A model generated the notes under the pieces. It was not told the DNA's origin and ran no database searches. It was given only the letters and a program-made list of their open reading frames with translations. A stretch of 64,000 bases of DNA from Nocardioides aromaticivorans (GTDB lineage Bacteria; Actinomycetota; Actinomycetes; Propionibacteriales; Nocardioidaceae): positions 2,418,001 to 2,482,000 of the forward strand of contig NZ_JACBZM010000001.1 in NCBI RefSeq assembly GCF_013408525.1, written 5' to 3'. How positions within the stretch are numbered: the stretch's first letter is position 1; each line of letters opens with the position of its first letter. Shown in pieces: positions 52,801 to 61,709 of this stretch. The position numbers and the translations under genes are program-made.

Positions 52801-55187
52801 GCCGCTCCCTGACGTCCCGGATCACGATCGAGCCGCTCGACCTGTCGCGCGACGTCGGGCTCCTCCACGCCTGGGTCACCCACCCGCGCTCGGCGTTCTG
52901 GATGATGCAGGACGCATCGCTCGACGACGTCCGCACCGAGTACGCCGCCATTGCCGCCGACCCCCACCACGACGCCTTCCTCGGCCGGATCGGCGGACGC
53001 CCCACCTTCCTGGTGGAGACCTACGACCCGGCGCACGCCACCGGGATGGGTGATCTGCCCGAGCGGCGGCCGGGCGACCTCGGCATGCACGTGCTCGTCG
53101 CACCTCCCGAGGGCGCGCCCGTCCCCGGCCTGACGACGGCGGTCTTCGACGCGGTGATGGCCTTCTGCTTCGCCGACCCGGCCGTCGAGCGGGTCGTCGT
53201 CGAGCCCGACGTCCGCAACCACGCCATCCGCGCCAAGAACCTCGCCGCCGGCTTCACCGAGCTCCGCGAGATCCCGCTGCCCGGCAAGACGGCCATGCTC
53301 TCGGTCTGCCCGCGGGCGGACTGGAACGCCCCGGAGCTCGTCCGCCTCCCCGACCCGCCCGGCGCGGTAGTCCCGGACGAAAAGCACCGTCCGGGGGCCG
53401 ACCTCGGTGCTTTTCGTCAGGGACTACCGTCCAGCGAGCACCTGACCCCCGACCTGATGGCGCGCGCCCAGCGGCACCTGGTGGCCAAGGCGCTGTCCGA
53501 GTTCAGCCACGAGCGGATGATCGCGCCGGTCGCCGAGCCGGGGCGAGGGGGACGCTGGCGGGTGGAGACCGACCGGTCGTCGTACACGTTCGCGGCGCGG
53601 GTGAAGAGGCTCGAGCACTGGGTCATCGACGCGGACTCGGTCGAGCGGACCGTCGACGGCGAGCCGCGCGAGCCCGACGCGCAGGAGCTGGTCGCCGAGC
53701 TGGCGCCGGTGCTGGGCATCCCGGACTCCCTGCTGCCGACCTATCTCGAGGAGATCGCCTCCACCCTCGCCTCCCACGCCTGGAAGCTGAGGCACCGGGC
53801 GGTGCCGGTCGCCGAGCTGGTCGACGCGGACTACCAGGAGATCGAGTCGGCGATGACCGAGGGCCACCCGGCCTTCGTCGCCAACAACGGGCGGATCGGC
53901 TTCGGGCTCGACGACTACACCGCGTTCGCACCCGAGACCGGCGCCGCCGTGCGCCTGCACTGGGTCGCCGCGCGGCGCAGCCTCACGCACCTGTCGCTGG
54001 GTGCGGACCAGACCGAGCAGGCCCTGTACGACGCCGAGCTGGCCCCCGCCGTCCGCGACCGCTTCCGCGCGCGGCTCGGAGCGCTGGGCCTGGCGGCCGA
54101 CGACTACCTGTTCCTGCCGGTGCACCCGTGGCAGTGGCGCAACAAGCTGGCGATCACCTTCGCGCCGGACGTCGCGCGCCGCGACCTCGTCCACCTCGGC
54201 GAGGGCGACGACGAGCACCGACCGCAGCAGTCGATCCGCACCTTCTTCAACGCCAGTCGGCCCGAACGGCACTACGTGAAGACGGCGCTCGCGATCCAGA
54301 ACATGGGCTTCGTGCGGGGCCTCTCGCCGAAGTACATGGAGGCGACGCCGGCGATCAACGACTGGGTCGCCTCGCTCGTGCACGCCGACGAGGAGCTGCA
54401 GGCGTGCGGCTTCGAGGTGCTGCGCGAGCTGGCGGCGATCGGCTACACGGGCGACGCCTTCCACCGGCTGGCCGGCACCTCCCCCTACCGGAAGATGATC
54501 GCGGCGCTGTGGCGGGAGAGCCCCGTGCCGCGGACTCCGGCAGGGGAGCAGCTCACCACCATGGCCGCGCTGCTGCACCGCGACGCCGACGGCGACGCAC
54601 TCGTGACCGCGTGGATCAAGGCCTCGCCGGTCGACGCGGCGACGTGGGTGGCGGCGTACCTGCGCGCTTACCTGCGCCCGCTCGTGCACTGCCTGTACGC
54701 CTACGACCTCGCCTTCATGCCCCACGGCGAGAACCTCCTGCTGCGGCTGCGCGACCACGTGCCGGTGGGCGCCTTCATGAAGGACATCGGCGAGGAGATC
54801 GCGGTGATGGGTGAGCTGGACCTGCCGGAGGAGGCGGAGCGGGTCCGTGGCAGCTTCCCCGACGACGTCAAGGCGCTGGCGATCCACACCGACGTCCTGG
54901 ACGGGGTGCTGCGCCACGTCGCCGCGATCCTCGACGAGGACGGGATCCTGCCCGAGGACGAGTTCTGGGCGATCGCCCGGCAGACCATCGAGCAGCACGC
55001 GGCCGACCACCCCGAGCTGGCGGAGGCCGCCGCGCGCTACGACCTGCTCCGCGAGCGGTTCCGCCACAGCTGCCTCAACCGGCTGCAGCTGCGCAACACG
55101 TTGCAGATGGTCGACATCGCCGACCAGGCCGAGTCGCTGATCTTCGCCGGGACCCTGGCGAACCCGGTCAGTCCCGTGGCGCCGTGA
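52797..55187 (+). CDS. DesC-DesD fusion: GNAT acyltransferase joined to IucA/IucC siderophore synthetase
   Basis: 796 residues. Residues 1-189 are a siderophore GNAT (GDLGMHVLVAPPEG, VVVEPDVRNHAIRAKNLAAGF) that would acylate hydroxycadaverine. Residues from about 212 form an IucA/IucC NIS synthetase (LVAKALSEFSHERM, LPVHPWQWRNKL, SIRTFFNASR, FMPHGENLLLRLRDH, VGAFMKDIGEE) that would join the hydroxamate units. In Streptomyces these are separate genes, desC and desD. The linker (residues 190-211) is encoded entirely by a 67-bp palindromic element (53364-53430) read in frame. The start overlaps desB by ATGA. Confidence 0.9.
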   Translation: MSRSLTSRITIEPLDLSRDVGLLHAWVTHPRSAFWMMQDASLDDVRTEYAAIAADPHHDAFLGRIGGRPTFLVETYDPAHATGMGDLPERRPGDLGMHVLVAPPEGAPVPGLTTAVFDAVMAFCFADPAVERVVVEPDVRNHAIRAKNLAAGFTELREIPLPGKTAMLSVCPRADWNAPELVRLPDPPGAVVPDEKHRPGADLGAFRQGLPSSEHLTPDLMARAQRHLVAKALSEFSHERMIAPVAEPGRGGRWRVETDRSSYTFAARVKRLEHWVIDADSVERTVDGEPREPDAQELVAELAPVLGIPDSLLPTYLEEIASTLASHAWKLRHRAVPVAELVDADYQEIESAMTEGHPAFVANNGRIGFGLDDYTAFAPETGAAVRLHWVAARRSLTHLSLGADQTEQALYDAELAPAVRDRFRARLGALGLAADDYLFLPVHPWQWRNKLAITFAPDVARRDLVHLGEGDDEHRPQQSIRTFFNASRPERHYVKTALAIQNMGFVRGLSPKYMEATPAINDWVASLVHADEELQACGFEVLRELAAIGYTGDAFHRLAGTSPYRKMIAALWRESPVPRTPAGEQLTTMAALLHRDADGDALVTAWIKASPVDAATWVAAYLRAYLRPLVHCLYAYDLAFMPHGENLLLRLRDHVPVGAFMKDIGEEIAVMGELDLPEEAERVRGSFPDDVKALAIHTDVLDGVLRHVAAILDEDGILPEDEFWAIARQTIEQHAADHPELAEAAARYDLLRERFRHSCLNRLQLRNTLQMVDIADQAESLIFAGTLANPVSPVAP
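53364..53430. repeat. 67-bp palindromic element (family C), copy 2, inside desCD
   Basis: Arms 53365-53389 and 53405-53429 pair over 25 bp with one mismatch around a 15-nt loop, the same dimensions and arm sequence as 31130-31196. It lies exactly at the junction of the GNAT and IucA/IucC domains and is translated in frame, without a stop, as residues 190-211. Confidence 0.92.
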
Positions 55188-57187
55188 TCACCCGGGATGC
55201 GTGGGGCATCCCGCACGTCACCGGGGCCTCTGTCCTCGAGGTCGCCCGGGAGCAGGGGCGCGCCACCGCGCAGGACCGGTCGTGGCAGCTCGAGGTGGAG
55301 CGGCGTCGTGCCGAGGGGACCTGCGCGGAGCTCTTCGGTGCCTCGGCCCGGGAGTGGGACGTGCTGGCCCGGCGGGCGCTGCTGGTCGACGTGGCCCGTC
55401 GCGCGCACGCGGCGCTGGCGCCGGAGAGCCGGGCCTTCGTCGACGCGTACGTCGACGGCGTCAACGACGTCGTCGGTGGTCGAGGAGGTCGCGCAGTGAC
55501 CGTCACGAGACCCTGGCAGCGCTGGACGCCGCTCGCCGTCTTCGCCGTGCAGCACCTGCTCTTCTCCCGCTTCCCCGGCAAGCTCTGGCAGCACCACGTC
55601 GCGTCCGTCCTCGGCGACGACGCCGCCGAGGCGCTCGACGTGCTGCGCACCGAGGGCCTGCCCGGCGGCAGCAACGCCGTCGCCGTGGCGGGCTCCCTCA
55701 CGGCGAGCGGGCTGCCGATCGTCGCCGGCGACCCGCACCGGGTCATCGAGGCCCCCGGCTGCTACGCCCAGGTCCGGCTCACCTGCACCGACCCCGAGGA
55801 CCCCTTCGACGTCGCGGGCCTGACGTTCGCGGGCGTCCCCGGCGTCCAGCACTTCGGCCACGCCGGTTCCGTCGCATGGGGCGTCACCAACGCGGTCGCC
55901 GACGACGAGGACGTGTACGCCGAGGAGCTGGTCCGCCACCGCGGCGCCGTCATCGCGCGCGGCGCCACCGGCTGGGAGCCGGTCGCGCGCCGGTTCGAGG
56001 TGGTCCGGGTCCGCACCGCCGAGGACGTGTACGACGCCGTGCCGGTCGAGGTCCTCGTCACCGAGCGCGGTCCCGTGGTGACCGGCGGACCGGGGCGGCC
56101 CGACACCTTCAGCCTGCGCAATCCCGCGTCCGTGCTGGGGAATCTCGGCTTCGACACCCTCCTTCCCCTGCTGCGCTCGAGGTCCGCCACGGATGTCGCC
56201 GCGGCGTTCGCCCACTGGGTGGGCCCGGTCGACAACCTCCTCGTCGCCGACGCGGCCGGCATCGAGCACCGCGTCGTCGGCCGCGTGCCCACGCGCGGTG
56301 CGGACGGAACGTGGACCGGCTGGGTCGAGGACCTGCCCCGCCGGACCGGCGAGGTGCTGGTCACCGCCAACGACCGCGCCACCGACGACTTCGCGCGGAT
56401 CGGCGACGACTTCGCGCCCCCGCACCGGGCACACCGGCTGACCGAGGTCGTCGACGGGCTGGTCGCTGCCGGCCCGGTCACGCCGGAGGCGCTCGGCGGT
56501 GCGTTGGCCGACGACCGGCAGGTCGCGGGGGAGGCGCTGCTCGACCTCGCCGCCACCCTGGTCGACCTGTCCCCGCCGGCAACGGTTCTGCGCGACCGGC
56601 TGCTCGCCTGGGACCGCCGGATGGCCGTCGACAGCGTCGAGGCCGCCCTCTTCGCCACGGTCCGGGCCGCGGTCGTCGAGGCCTACGCGACCGCGCCCGC
56701 CCTCGCCGGGGTCGACGCCTCGCCGTTCGGCGAGCTCTACGCCCCCTGGTTCGACCTCCGCGGCCGGCTCCGGCTGGCGCTCCCGACGCTGCTCAGCGCG
56801 CAGAAGGCCTTCGGTGTCGACCCGCTGCAGGCCGTCGCCGACGCGCTCGAGGTCGTCGCCCACGCGCCCGAGCCCGCGCCGTGGGGGAGCGCGCACGTCG
56901 TCGTACCACTGACAGCGGCGCAGCAGTTCGGCCTCGCGGCTCCCGACGGCCACGCCCCGCCGTGGCCGCCCGTCGCGGGCGACGACGACTGCGTCCTGGC
57001 GACCCGGGCGCTCGGCGGCACCGGCGCCTGTGTGCACGGCCCGGTCGCCCGCTTCGTGTGGGACCTCGCTGGTGACTCGCGCTGGGTCGTGCCGCTCGGC
57101 GCGTCCGGCGACCCGGCCTCACCCCACCACCACGACCAGCAGGCGGCGTGGGCCGCCGGCCGCACCATCCCCCTGGAGGACCGATGA
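55184..57187 (+). CDS. Penicillin-acylase-family Ntn hydrolase in siderophore operon
   Basis: 667 residues, no signal peptide. DAWGIPHVTG near the N-terminus and the nucleophile region LPGGSNAVAV with S163, the expected N-terminal residue of the beta chain after self-cleavage, identify a penicillin acylase (Ntn hydrolase). In actinobacterial des clusters such amidases are linked to acylated or arylated ferrioxamines; in pseudomonads PvdQ removes a fatty acyl group. A family-A REP (55475-55512) lies in frame inside the alpha chain. GTG start overlaps desCD; the stop overlaps the next GNAT. Confidence 0.82.
   Translation: MITRDAWGIPHVTGASVLEVAREQGRATAQDRSWQLEVERRRAEGTCAELFGASAREWDVLARRALLVDVARRAHAALAPESRAFVDAYVDGVNDVVGGRGGRAVTVTRPWQRWTPLAVFAVQHLLFSRFPGKLWQHHVASVLGDDAAEALDVLRTEGLPGGSNAVAVAGSLTASGLPIVAGDPHRVIEAPGCYAQVRLTCTDPEDPFDVAGLTFAGVPGVQHFGHAGSVAWGVTNAVADDEDVYAEELVRHRGAVIARGATGWEPVARRFEVVRVRTAEDVYDAVPVEVLVTERGPVVTGGPGRPDTFSLRNPASVLGNLGFDTLLPLLRSRSATDVAAAFAHWVGPVDNLLVADAAGIEHRVVGRVPTRGADGTWTGWVEDLPRRTGEVLVTANDRATDDFARIGDDFAPPHRAHRLTEVVDGLVAAGPVTPEALGGALADDRQVAGEALLDLAATLVDLSPPATVLRDRLLAWDRRMAVDSVEAALFATVRAAVVEAYATAPALAGVDASPFGELYAPWFDLRGRLRLALPTLLSAQKAFGVDPLQAVADALEVVAHAPEPAPWGSAHVVVPLTAAQQFGLAAPDGHAPPWPPVAGDDDCVLATRALGGTGACVHGPVARFVWDLAGDSRWVVPLGASGDPASPHHHDQQAAWAAGRTIPLEDR
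55475..55512. repeat. REP-like family A element inside the acylase gene
   Basis: GGTGGTCGAGGAGGTCGCGC...CGTCACGAGACC matches the family-A elements at 13535 and 27003. It is read in frame as a Gly/Arg-rich insert (GGRGGRAVTVTR) in the acylase alpha chain. Confidence 0.78.
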
Positions 57188-57729
57188 CCGTCGTCGTACG
57201 ACCCGTGGAGCCCGCGGCCGATGCCGCCCTGATCACCGGCTGGGTGAGCGTCGAGCGCGCCTCCTTCTGGGGCATGGCCGGGCTGGGCCGGGCCGAGGTC
57301 GAAGAGATCTACACCTACATCCAGGAGCAGGAGCACCTCGCGGCGTACCTCCTCGTCCTCGACGACGTTCCCGTCGGCCTGTTCCAGACCTACGACCCGC
57401 AGGTCGATGAGATCGGCGGGTTCTACGACCGCCGTGAGGGCGACGTGGGCGTCCACCTGCTGCTCGCGGACGACGAGCGCCGGAGCGGCCGTACGGCGGA
57501 GGTCCTCGCCGCCGGGCTCGACTTCGTCGCCCACCTCCCCGGCTGCCGGCGGATCGTCTTCGAGCCCGACGCGCGCAACCACGCCTCCATCGCGCTGATG
57601 GAGCGGCTGGGCGCGGAGCGCGGTCCGCTGGTGGACCTCCGGACGTCGATCTCGGAGAAGCCGGCGCAGTTCTTCTTCCTCGACCGGGACCGGGCGCTGG
57701 CGCTGGTTGGGAGGAGCCCGCGCAGTTGA
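57184..57729 (+). CDS. Siderophore-type GNAT acetyltransferase (IucB/RhbD-like)
   Basis: 181 residues. The fold and motifs (GDVGVHLLLADDERRSGRTAEVLAAGLDFVAHL, RIVFEPDARNHASIALMERLG) match the acetyltransferase-8 family that acylates hydroxylamines in siderophore synthesis, a paralogue of the DesC domain encoded upstream. The ATG overlaps the acylase stop, so it is the last gene of the operon. It may attach a different acyl group and so diversify the product. Confidence 0.82.
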   Translation: MTVVVRPVEPAADAALITGWVSVERASFWGMAGLGRAEVEEIYTYIQEQEHLAAYLLVLDDVPVGLFQTYDPQVDEIGGFYDRREGDVGVHLLLADDERRSGRTAEVLAAGLDFVAHLPGCRRIVFEPDARNHASIALMERLGAERGPLVDLRTSISEKPAQFFFLDRDRALALVGRSPRS

Positions 57730-57775
57730 GGAAGAGCCGGGACGGGCGACCGGTCGGCATGAGAAGGTCCGGTCT

Positions 57776-58267
57776 GTGCCTGGCATCGATGGACTCACCA
57801 CTGTTCTCGAGGCCGCATTGCCTAGAGAACGCCTCCCCCTGATCCGGGTGGACTTCAGCGACCCGAAGGCCTGGCGGCGTCTTGCGAAGGCCGTCTCAAC
57901 GCCTGTCGATTTCAGCAGTCCGATCGACAACGACCCGGACGACTTCGACCCGGGCTACTCGGTCCCGCTCGACGTGATTGACGACCCGGCCTTCGCAGGC
58001 ATCACGGCCGCCGACCTGGTCGACGCGGCGGAGCTATCTGAAGCGGCAGGTATGCGGGGCTACGCGATCCTCGTCGACACCCGCAGCGTCGCGGAGGCGG
58101 CAGGCGACGGCGGACTCGCATCAGTCGAGATCGTCGACCTCGCCAGGATCCCCGGTCAGACTTTCCGGTGCCTGGCCACCAGCGTGGCGACCGTCCACGC
58201 CAATCTGAGCACCGGCAATCTGTTCTTCGACGAGTTCACCACTGGTGACGAGGTCTTCGACGGATAG
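57776..58267 (+). CDS. DUF6924-like protein
   Basis: 163 residues, GTG start with GAGAAGG 8 nt upstream. The pattern LIRVDFSDPKAWRRLAKAV near the start, AILVDTRSVAE in the middle, and GQTFRCLATSVATVHANLSTGNLFFDEF at the end resembles the DUF6924 family of soluble, uncharacterised actinobacterial proteins. Codon use is less GC-biased than in the siderophore operon, so it may have a separate origin. Function unknown. Confidence 0.65.
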   Translation: MPGIDGLTTVLEAALPRERLPLIRVDFSDPKAWRRLAKAVSTPVDFSSPIDNDPDDFDPGYSVPLDVIDDPAFAGITAADLVDAAELSEAAGMRGYAILVDTRSVAEAAGDGGLASVEIVDLARIPGQTFRCLATSVATVHANLSTGNLFFDEFTTGDEVFDG

Positions 58268-58353
58268 GTGACGATCTGCTCGGCCGTCTCCCCCGGCTAG
58301 TGCCGATGGGCATGCGCGCGTCCCCAGGAAGTCGGTTGTGGACAGCGTGGCGT

Positions 58354-58369
58354 TCGAACATGCGTTCGA
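58354..58369 (+). promoter_or_regulatory. LexA (SOS) box
   Basis: TCGAAC-ATGC-GTTCGA is a perfect match to the mycobacterial/actinobacterial SOS consensus TCGAAC-N4-GTTCGA. TATCAT (58371-58376) directly follows as a -10 box, 6 nt before an ATG at 58383. Confidence 0.88.
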
Positions 58370-58382
58370 GTATCATATGGGT

Positions 58383-59732
58383 ATGGCAGCGCAGCTCACG
58401 GCGGAGGAGGTCCGATCCTTCGTTGACCGGATCACCGGTAGTGCCTGCCCGGAGCACCCTGCTGCGCAGGTCGACGTGGTCGCGGCGTTGGAGGTGTTGA
58501 AGTCGGCCGCGGCTGCGGTGCAGGCCGAGGTGTCGGTGGTGTACGACGCCCGCCGCCGCGCCGACGAGGCAGCGGCCGGTGTCCGGGCGGCCCGCCAGGG
58601 CCGCGGTGTCGCCTCCGAGATCGCCCTGGCCCGCCGCGAGTCACCCCACCGCGGGCAGGTCCTGCTCGGTCTGGCGAAGGTCCTTCACGCCGAGATGCCG
58701 CACACCCTGGCCCGGCTCCGCGACGGCTCCCTGTCCGAGTTCCGCGCGATGCTGCTGGCCCGCGAGACCGCCTGCCTGCCGCTTGAGCTACGGATGTTCG
58801 CCGACGAGGAGACCTGCGCCGACCCTGCCGCCCTCGCCGGGGTCGGGACCCGGGAACTGATCGGCCGGATCCGCCGGCTCGTGGCCGAGCTCGACCCCGC
58901 TGCGGTCGCTCGCCGGGCCCGCAAGGCCGCCAGCGAACGCAACGTCACGGTCCGGCCGGCACCCGACACGATGACCTACCTGACCGCGCTGGTCCCGGTC
59001 GCCCAAGGGGTCGCGGCCTACGCCGCGCTCCGCAAGGCCGCTGAGGCGGCCCGTGCCGCCGGCGACCCCAGGTCCCTCGGTCAGCTGATGAGCGACCTGC
59101 TCGTCGCCCGGATCACCGGGGTCGCCGACATCGGCACCCCCGAGGCAGCGCCGGCCGTGCCGGTCACGGTCGACGTGGTGATCTCCGACGAGTCCCTGGC
59201 CGGTGGCCACGCCCCTGCGGAGGTCTCCGCGGACGGCGTACCGGCCGAGGTGGTGCCGGTCGAGGTCGCCCGCAACCTCCTCGCCCAGGCCATCGACCAG
59301 CCGGCTGACAGCGAGGTGATCAACTGGTTCCGGTGCCTGTACCGCAACCGCTTGGGCCGGCTGGTCGCGATGAGCACCCGCAGCAGGTTCCACACCGAGG
59401 CGATGGGTGAGTTCCTCGCCCTGCGCGGGGCCGGGATCTGCGCCACCCCGTTCTGTGATGCGCCCATCCGGCACAACGACCACATCACCCCCGTCGCCGA
59501 CGGTGGCGAGACCACGGCCGACGACGGCCAGGGCCTGTGCCAGGCGTGCAACCACGCCAAACAAGCCCCGGGCTGGCGACAACACCAGGTCGGGCACCCC
59601 GTCGACCGTCACCAGGTCGAGACGATCACCCCGACCGGCCACCGCTACACCGCCACCGCGCCCGCCCCACCCGGCTGGCGAGAACCCCGCTACGTCCAGA
59701 CCGGCCCCGGCCGCTACCAGCTCATCGCCTGA
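58383..59732 (+). CDS. SOS-regulated DUF222-HNH endonuclease-like protein (13E12 type)
   Basis: 449 residues from an ATG chosen because a perfect LexA box and -10 lie just upstream; an in-frame GTG at 58338 would put the box inside the gene, and a close ATG at 58377 is possible. A long helical DUF222 domain is followed by a C-terminal HNH motif: C353 in GICATPFC, then HNDHITP with D366-H367, and LCQACNHAKQ. Such 13E12-type proteins are LexA-controlled in mycobacteria. The nuclease function is predicted, and targets are unknown. Confidence 0.85.
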   Translation: MAAQLTAEEVRSFVDRITGSACPEHPAAQVDVVAALEVLKSAAAAVQAEVSVVYDARRRADEAAAGVRAARQGRGVASEIALARRESPHRGQVLLGLAKVLHAEMPHTLARLRDGSLSEFRAMLLARETACLPLELRMFADEETCADPAALAGVGTRELIGRIRRLVAELDPAAVARRARKAASERNVTVRPAPDTMTYLTALVPVAQGVAAYAALRKAAEAARAAGDPRSLGQLMSDLLVARITGVADIGTPEAAPAVPVTVDVVISDESLAGGHAPAEVSADGVPAEVVPVEVARNLLAQAIDQPADSEVINWFRCLYRNRLGRLVAMSTRSRFHTEAMGEFLALRGAGICATPFCDAPIRHNDHITPVADGGETTADDGQGLCQACNHAKQAPGWRQHQVGHPVDRHQVETITPTGHRYTATAPAPPGWREPRYVQTGPGRYQLIA

Positions 59733-59850
59733 TCAGCTCCGCAACAGCAGGTCCACGCTGCCGATGTCCTGGAGTCGATCCACTGGCCGGTGCTCGGCCT
59801 CCGCGTTCGCAGTGAGGTCCGGATGACCGCCGACACGGAACGCACCGGAG

Positions 59851-59891
59851 GTGAGTCCGTGAGGTGCGTGAGCCCGTGAGATCGAGTTGAC
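59851..59891 (+). promoter_or_regulatory. Four-half-site element before narK, shared with nirB
   Basis: GTGAG begins at 59851, 59859, 59868 and 59876 (spacing 8-9-8), and AGTTGAC starts 9 bp after the last. The same layout occurs at 63826-63866. AGTTGAC includes a TTGAC -35-like core, and GAAATCTC follows at 59897-59904. Confidence 0.65.
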
Positions 59892-59965
59892 GCAAGGAAA
59901 TCTCGCAACACGATGGGGCGAAACGAGGGGCGCACAGGATCGGGTCCACCATCCGACATCCCCGC

Positions 59966-60004
59966 GTCTCGTGACGCTTGCTGCGCAAGCTCCTCGACGA
60001 CCGG
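59966..60004. repeat. REP-like family A element, reversed, in narK leader
   Basis: GTCTCGTGAC-GCTTGC-TGC-GCAAGC-TCCTCGACGACCGG contains a perfect 6-3-6 hairpin and matches family A in the opposite orientation. It ends 21 bp before the narK ATG, within the presumed leader RNA. Confidence 0.78.
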
Positions 60005-60024
60005 GTAACGCCAGGAGCCCGAGA

Positions 60025-61608
60025 ATGACACTGACCACCAACAACGGCCCGGACGAGTCGCTCGCCACCGCGCCGAGTCCGACCAAGGCCCACCGATCCG
60101 GGCGGTGGATCGAGGACTGGAGGCCCGAGGACAAGGAGTTCTGGGAGACCACCGGTGCGCCGATCGCCAAGCGCAACCTGATCTGGTCGATCTTCGCCGA
60201 GCACCTCGGGTTCTCGGTGTGGCTGATCTGGAGCGTCTCGTCGGCGTTCCTGGTCGCGCAGGGGTTCACCTTCACGCCGCAGCAGCTCTTCTTCCTCATC
60301 GCCATCCCGAACCTCGTCGGCGCGCTGATTCGGGTGCCCTACACCCTGGCGGTCGGCAAGTTCGGCGGTCGCAACTGGACGATGGTCAGCGCGGCCCTGC
60401 TGCTGATCCCGACCCTGTCGTTCGCCTACTTCGTGACGCAGCCGGACACGCCGTACTGGACCTTCTGCGTGATCGCGGCGACCGCCGGCTTCGGCGGCGG
60501 CAACTTCGCCAGCTCGATGGCCAACATCAACTTCTTCTACCCGGCGCGCCTCAAGGGCGCCGCGCTCGGCCTCAACGCCGCGGGCGGCAACCTGGGTGTC
60601 GCGATCATCCAGTTCTTCCTGCCCGTGATCGTCGGCGGCGCCGGCATCTTCGGCCTGGTGAAGGCCTCGCAGGGTGGCATCCACCTCGAGCGCGCTGCCT
60701 GGGTGTACGCCGGCCTCGCGGTCATCGCGGTGCTCGCCGCGTTCTTCTTCATGGACAACCTGTCCAACGCCAAGACCGACACCAAGCAGCAGCTGAGCGT
60801 GCTGAAGCACAAGCACACGTGGGTCATGTCGTTCCTCTACATCGGCACCTTCGGCTCGTTCATCGGCTACTCCGCCGCGATGCCCCTGCTCATCAAGCTG
60901 AACTTCTGGCGCCAGCCGGTCCCGGCGGTCGAGGGCATCGGCATCAACTTCGCCTTCTACGCGTTCCTCGGTGCCCTCGTCGGCTCGGTCGCCCGTCCGC
61001 TCGGTGGCTACCTGGCCGACCGCTTCGGCGGTGCCCGGGTCACGCTGCTCGCCTTCTCGGGCCTGGTCGTCGGCACGCTCGGCATCCTCTTCACGCTGAG
61101 CCAGCTGCAGGAGCTCCCGCCGCCGCCGGACAAGGCCAAGCTCGCGGAGATCGCCGCCGACCCGGCCGCCTTCCAGTACCCCGACGCCGTGCGGGCCGCG
61201 GTCGAGTCCAACGCCGACATCTTCCCGCTCTTCCTCGGCATCTTCCTGTTCGTCTTCGCCTGCACCGGCATCGGCAACGGCTCGACGTACAAGATGATCC
61301 CGGCGATCTTCCGCAAGGACGCCGTCGTCGCGACCGGTGAGGGCACCCCCGAGCGTGAGCTCGCCGTCCTCGACGCCACGAAGAAGTCGTCCGCCGCGGT
61401 CGGCATCATCGGCGCGGTGGGTGCGCTGGGCGGCTTCCTGATCCCGATCACGTTCAACAGCCCGTGGGTGACCGCGCCGCTCGACGCCACCAAGAGCGCC
61501 TTCACCATCTTCACGGTGTTCTACGTGGTCTGCGCCCTCGTGACCTTCACCGTCTACCTCCGCAAGCGCTCCGGCGCCAAGGCGGACACCGGGTACGTCG
61601 GGGTCTGA
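60025..61608 (+). CDS. narK: Nitrate/nitrite MFS transporter
   Basis: 527 residues with 12 hydrophobic helices. The nitrate-signature regions are clear: GFGGGNFASSMANINFFYPARLKGAALGLNAAGGNLGVA in the N-half and an FACTGIGNGSTYKMIPAIF in the C-half. A cytoplasmic loop of about 50 residues between helices 9 and 10 is longer than usual. It imports nitrate or exchanges it for nitrite. The ATG follows AGGAG by 7 nt. The nitrate reductase gene follows 101 bp downstream, after a 20-bp stem. Confidence 0.93.
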   Translation: MTLTTNNGPDESLATAPSPTKAHRSGRWIEDWRPEDKEFWETTGAPIAKRNLIWSIFAEHLGFSVWLIWSVSSAFLVAQGFTFTPQQLFFLIAIPNLVGALIRVPYTLAVGKFGGRNWTMVSAALLLIPTLSFAYFVTQPDTPYWTFCVIAATAGFGGGNFASSMANINFFYPARLKGAALGLNAAGGNLGVAIIQFFLPVIVGGAGIFGLVKASQGGIHLERAAWVYAGLAVIAVLAAFFFMDNLSNAKTDTKQQLSVLKHKHTWVMSFLYIGTFGSFIGYSAAMPLLIKLNFWRQPVPAVEGIGINFAFYAFLGALVGSVARPLGGYLADRFGGARVTLLAFSGLVVGTLGILFTLSQLQELPPPPDKAKLAEIAADPAAFQYPDAVRAAVESNADIFPLFLGIFLFVFACTGIGNGSTYKMIPAIFRKDAVVATGEGTPERELAVLDATKKSSAAVGIIGAVGALGGFLIPITFNSPWVTAPLDATKSAFTIFTVFYVVCALVTFTVYLRKRSGAKADTGYVGV

Positions 61609-61617
61609 GTCGCCGCG

Positions 61618-61670
61618 CAACTACCGGATTCGTCGCGAGACCGCCGGGTCCGCGACGAATTCGGTAGTTG
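61618..61670. repeat. Long palindrome after narK (family D)
   Basis: CAACTACCGGATTCGTCGCG (61618-61637) pairs over 20 bp with 61651-61670 (one mismatch) around a 13-nt loop. It lies between narK and the nitrate reductase and may terminate or attenuate. Arm length and style resemble family C, but the sequence differs. Confidence 0.85.
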
Positions 61671-61709
61671 AACCGGAGCCACAACCGCCCGAGAACTGGA
61701 AGGGACGAC

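Noticed and set aside
57707..57775. N-terminal extension of the DUF6924-like protein
   Set aside because: The GTG at 57776 has GAGAAGG at 8 nt; the longer frame overlaps the siderophore GNAT and has no site.
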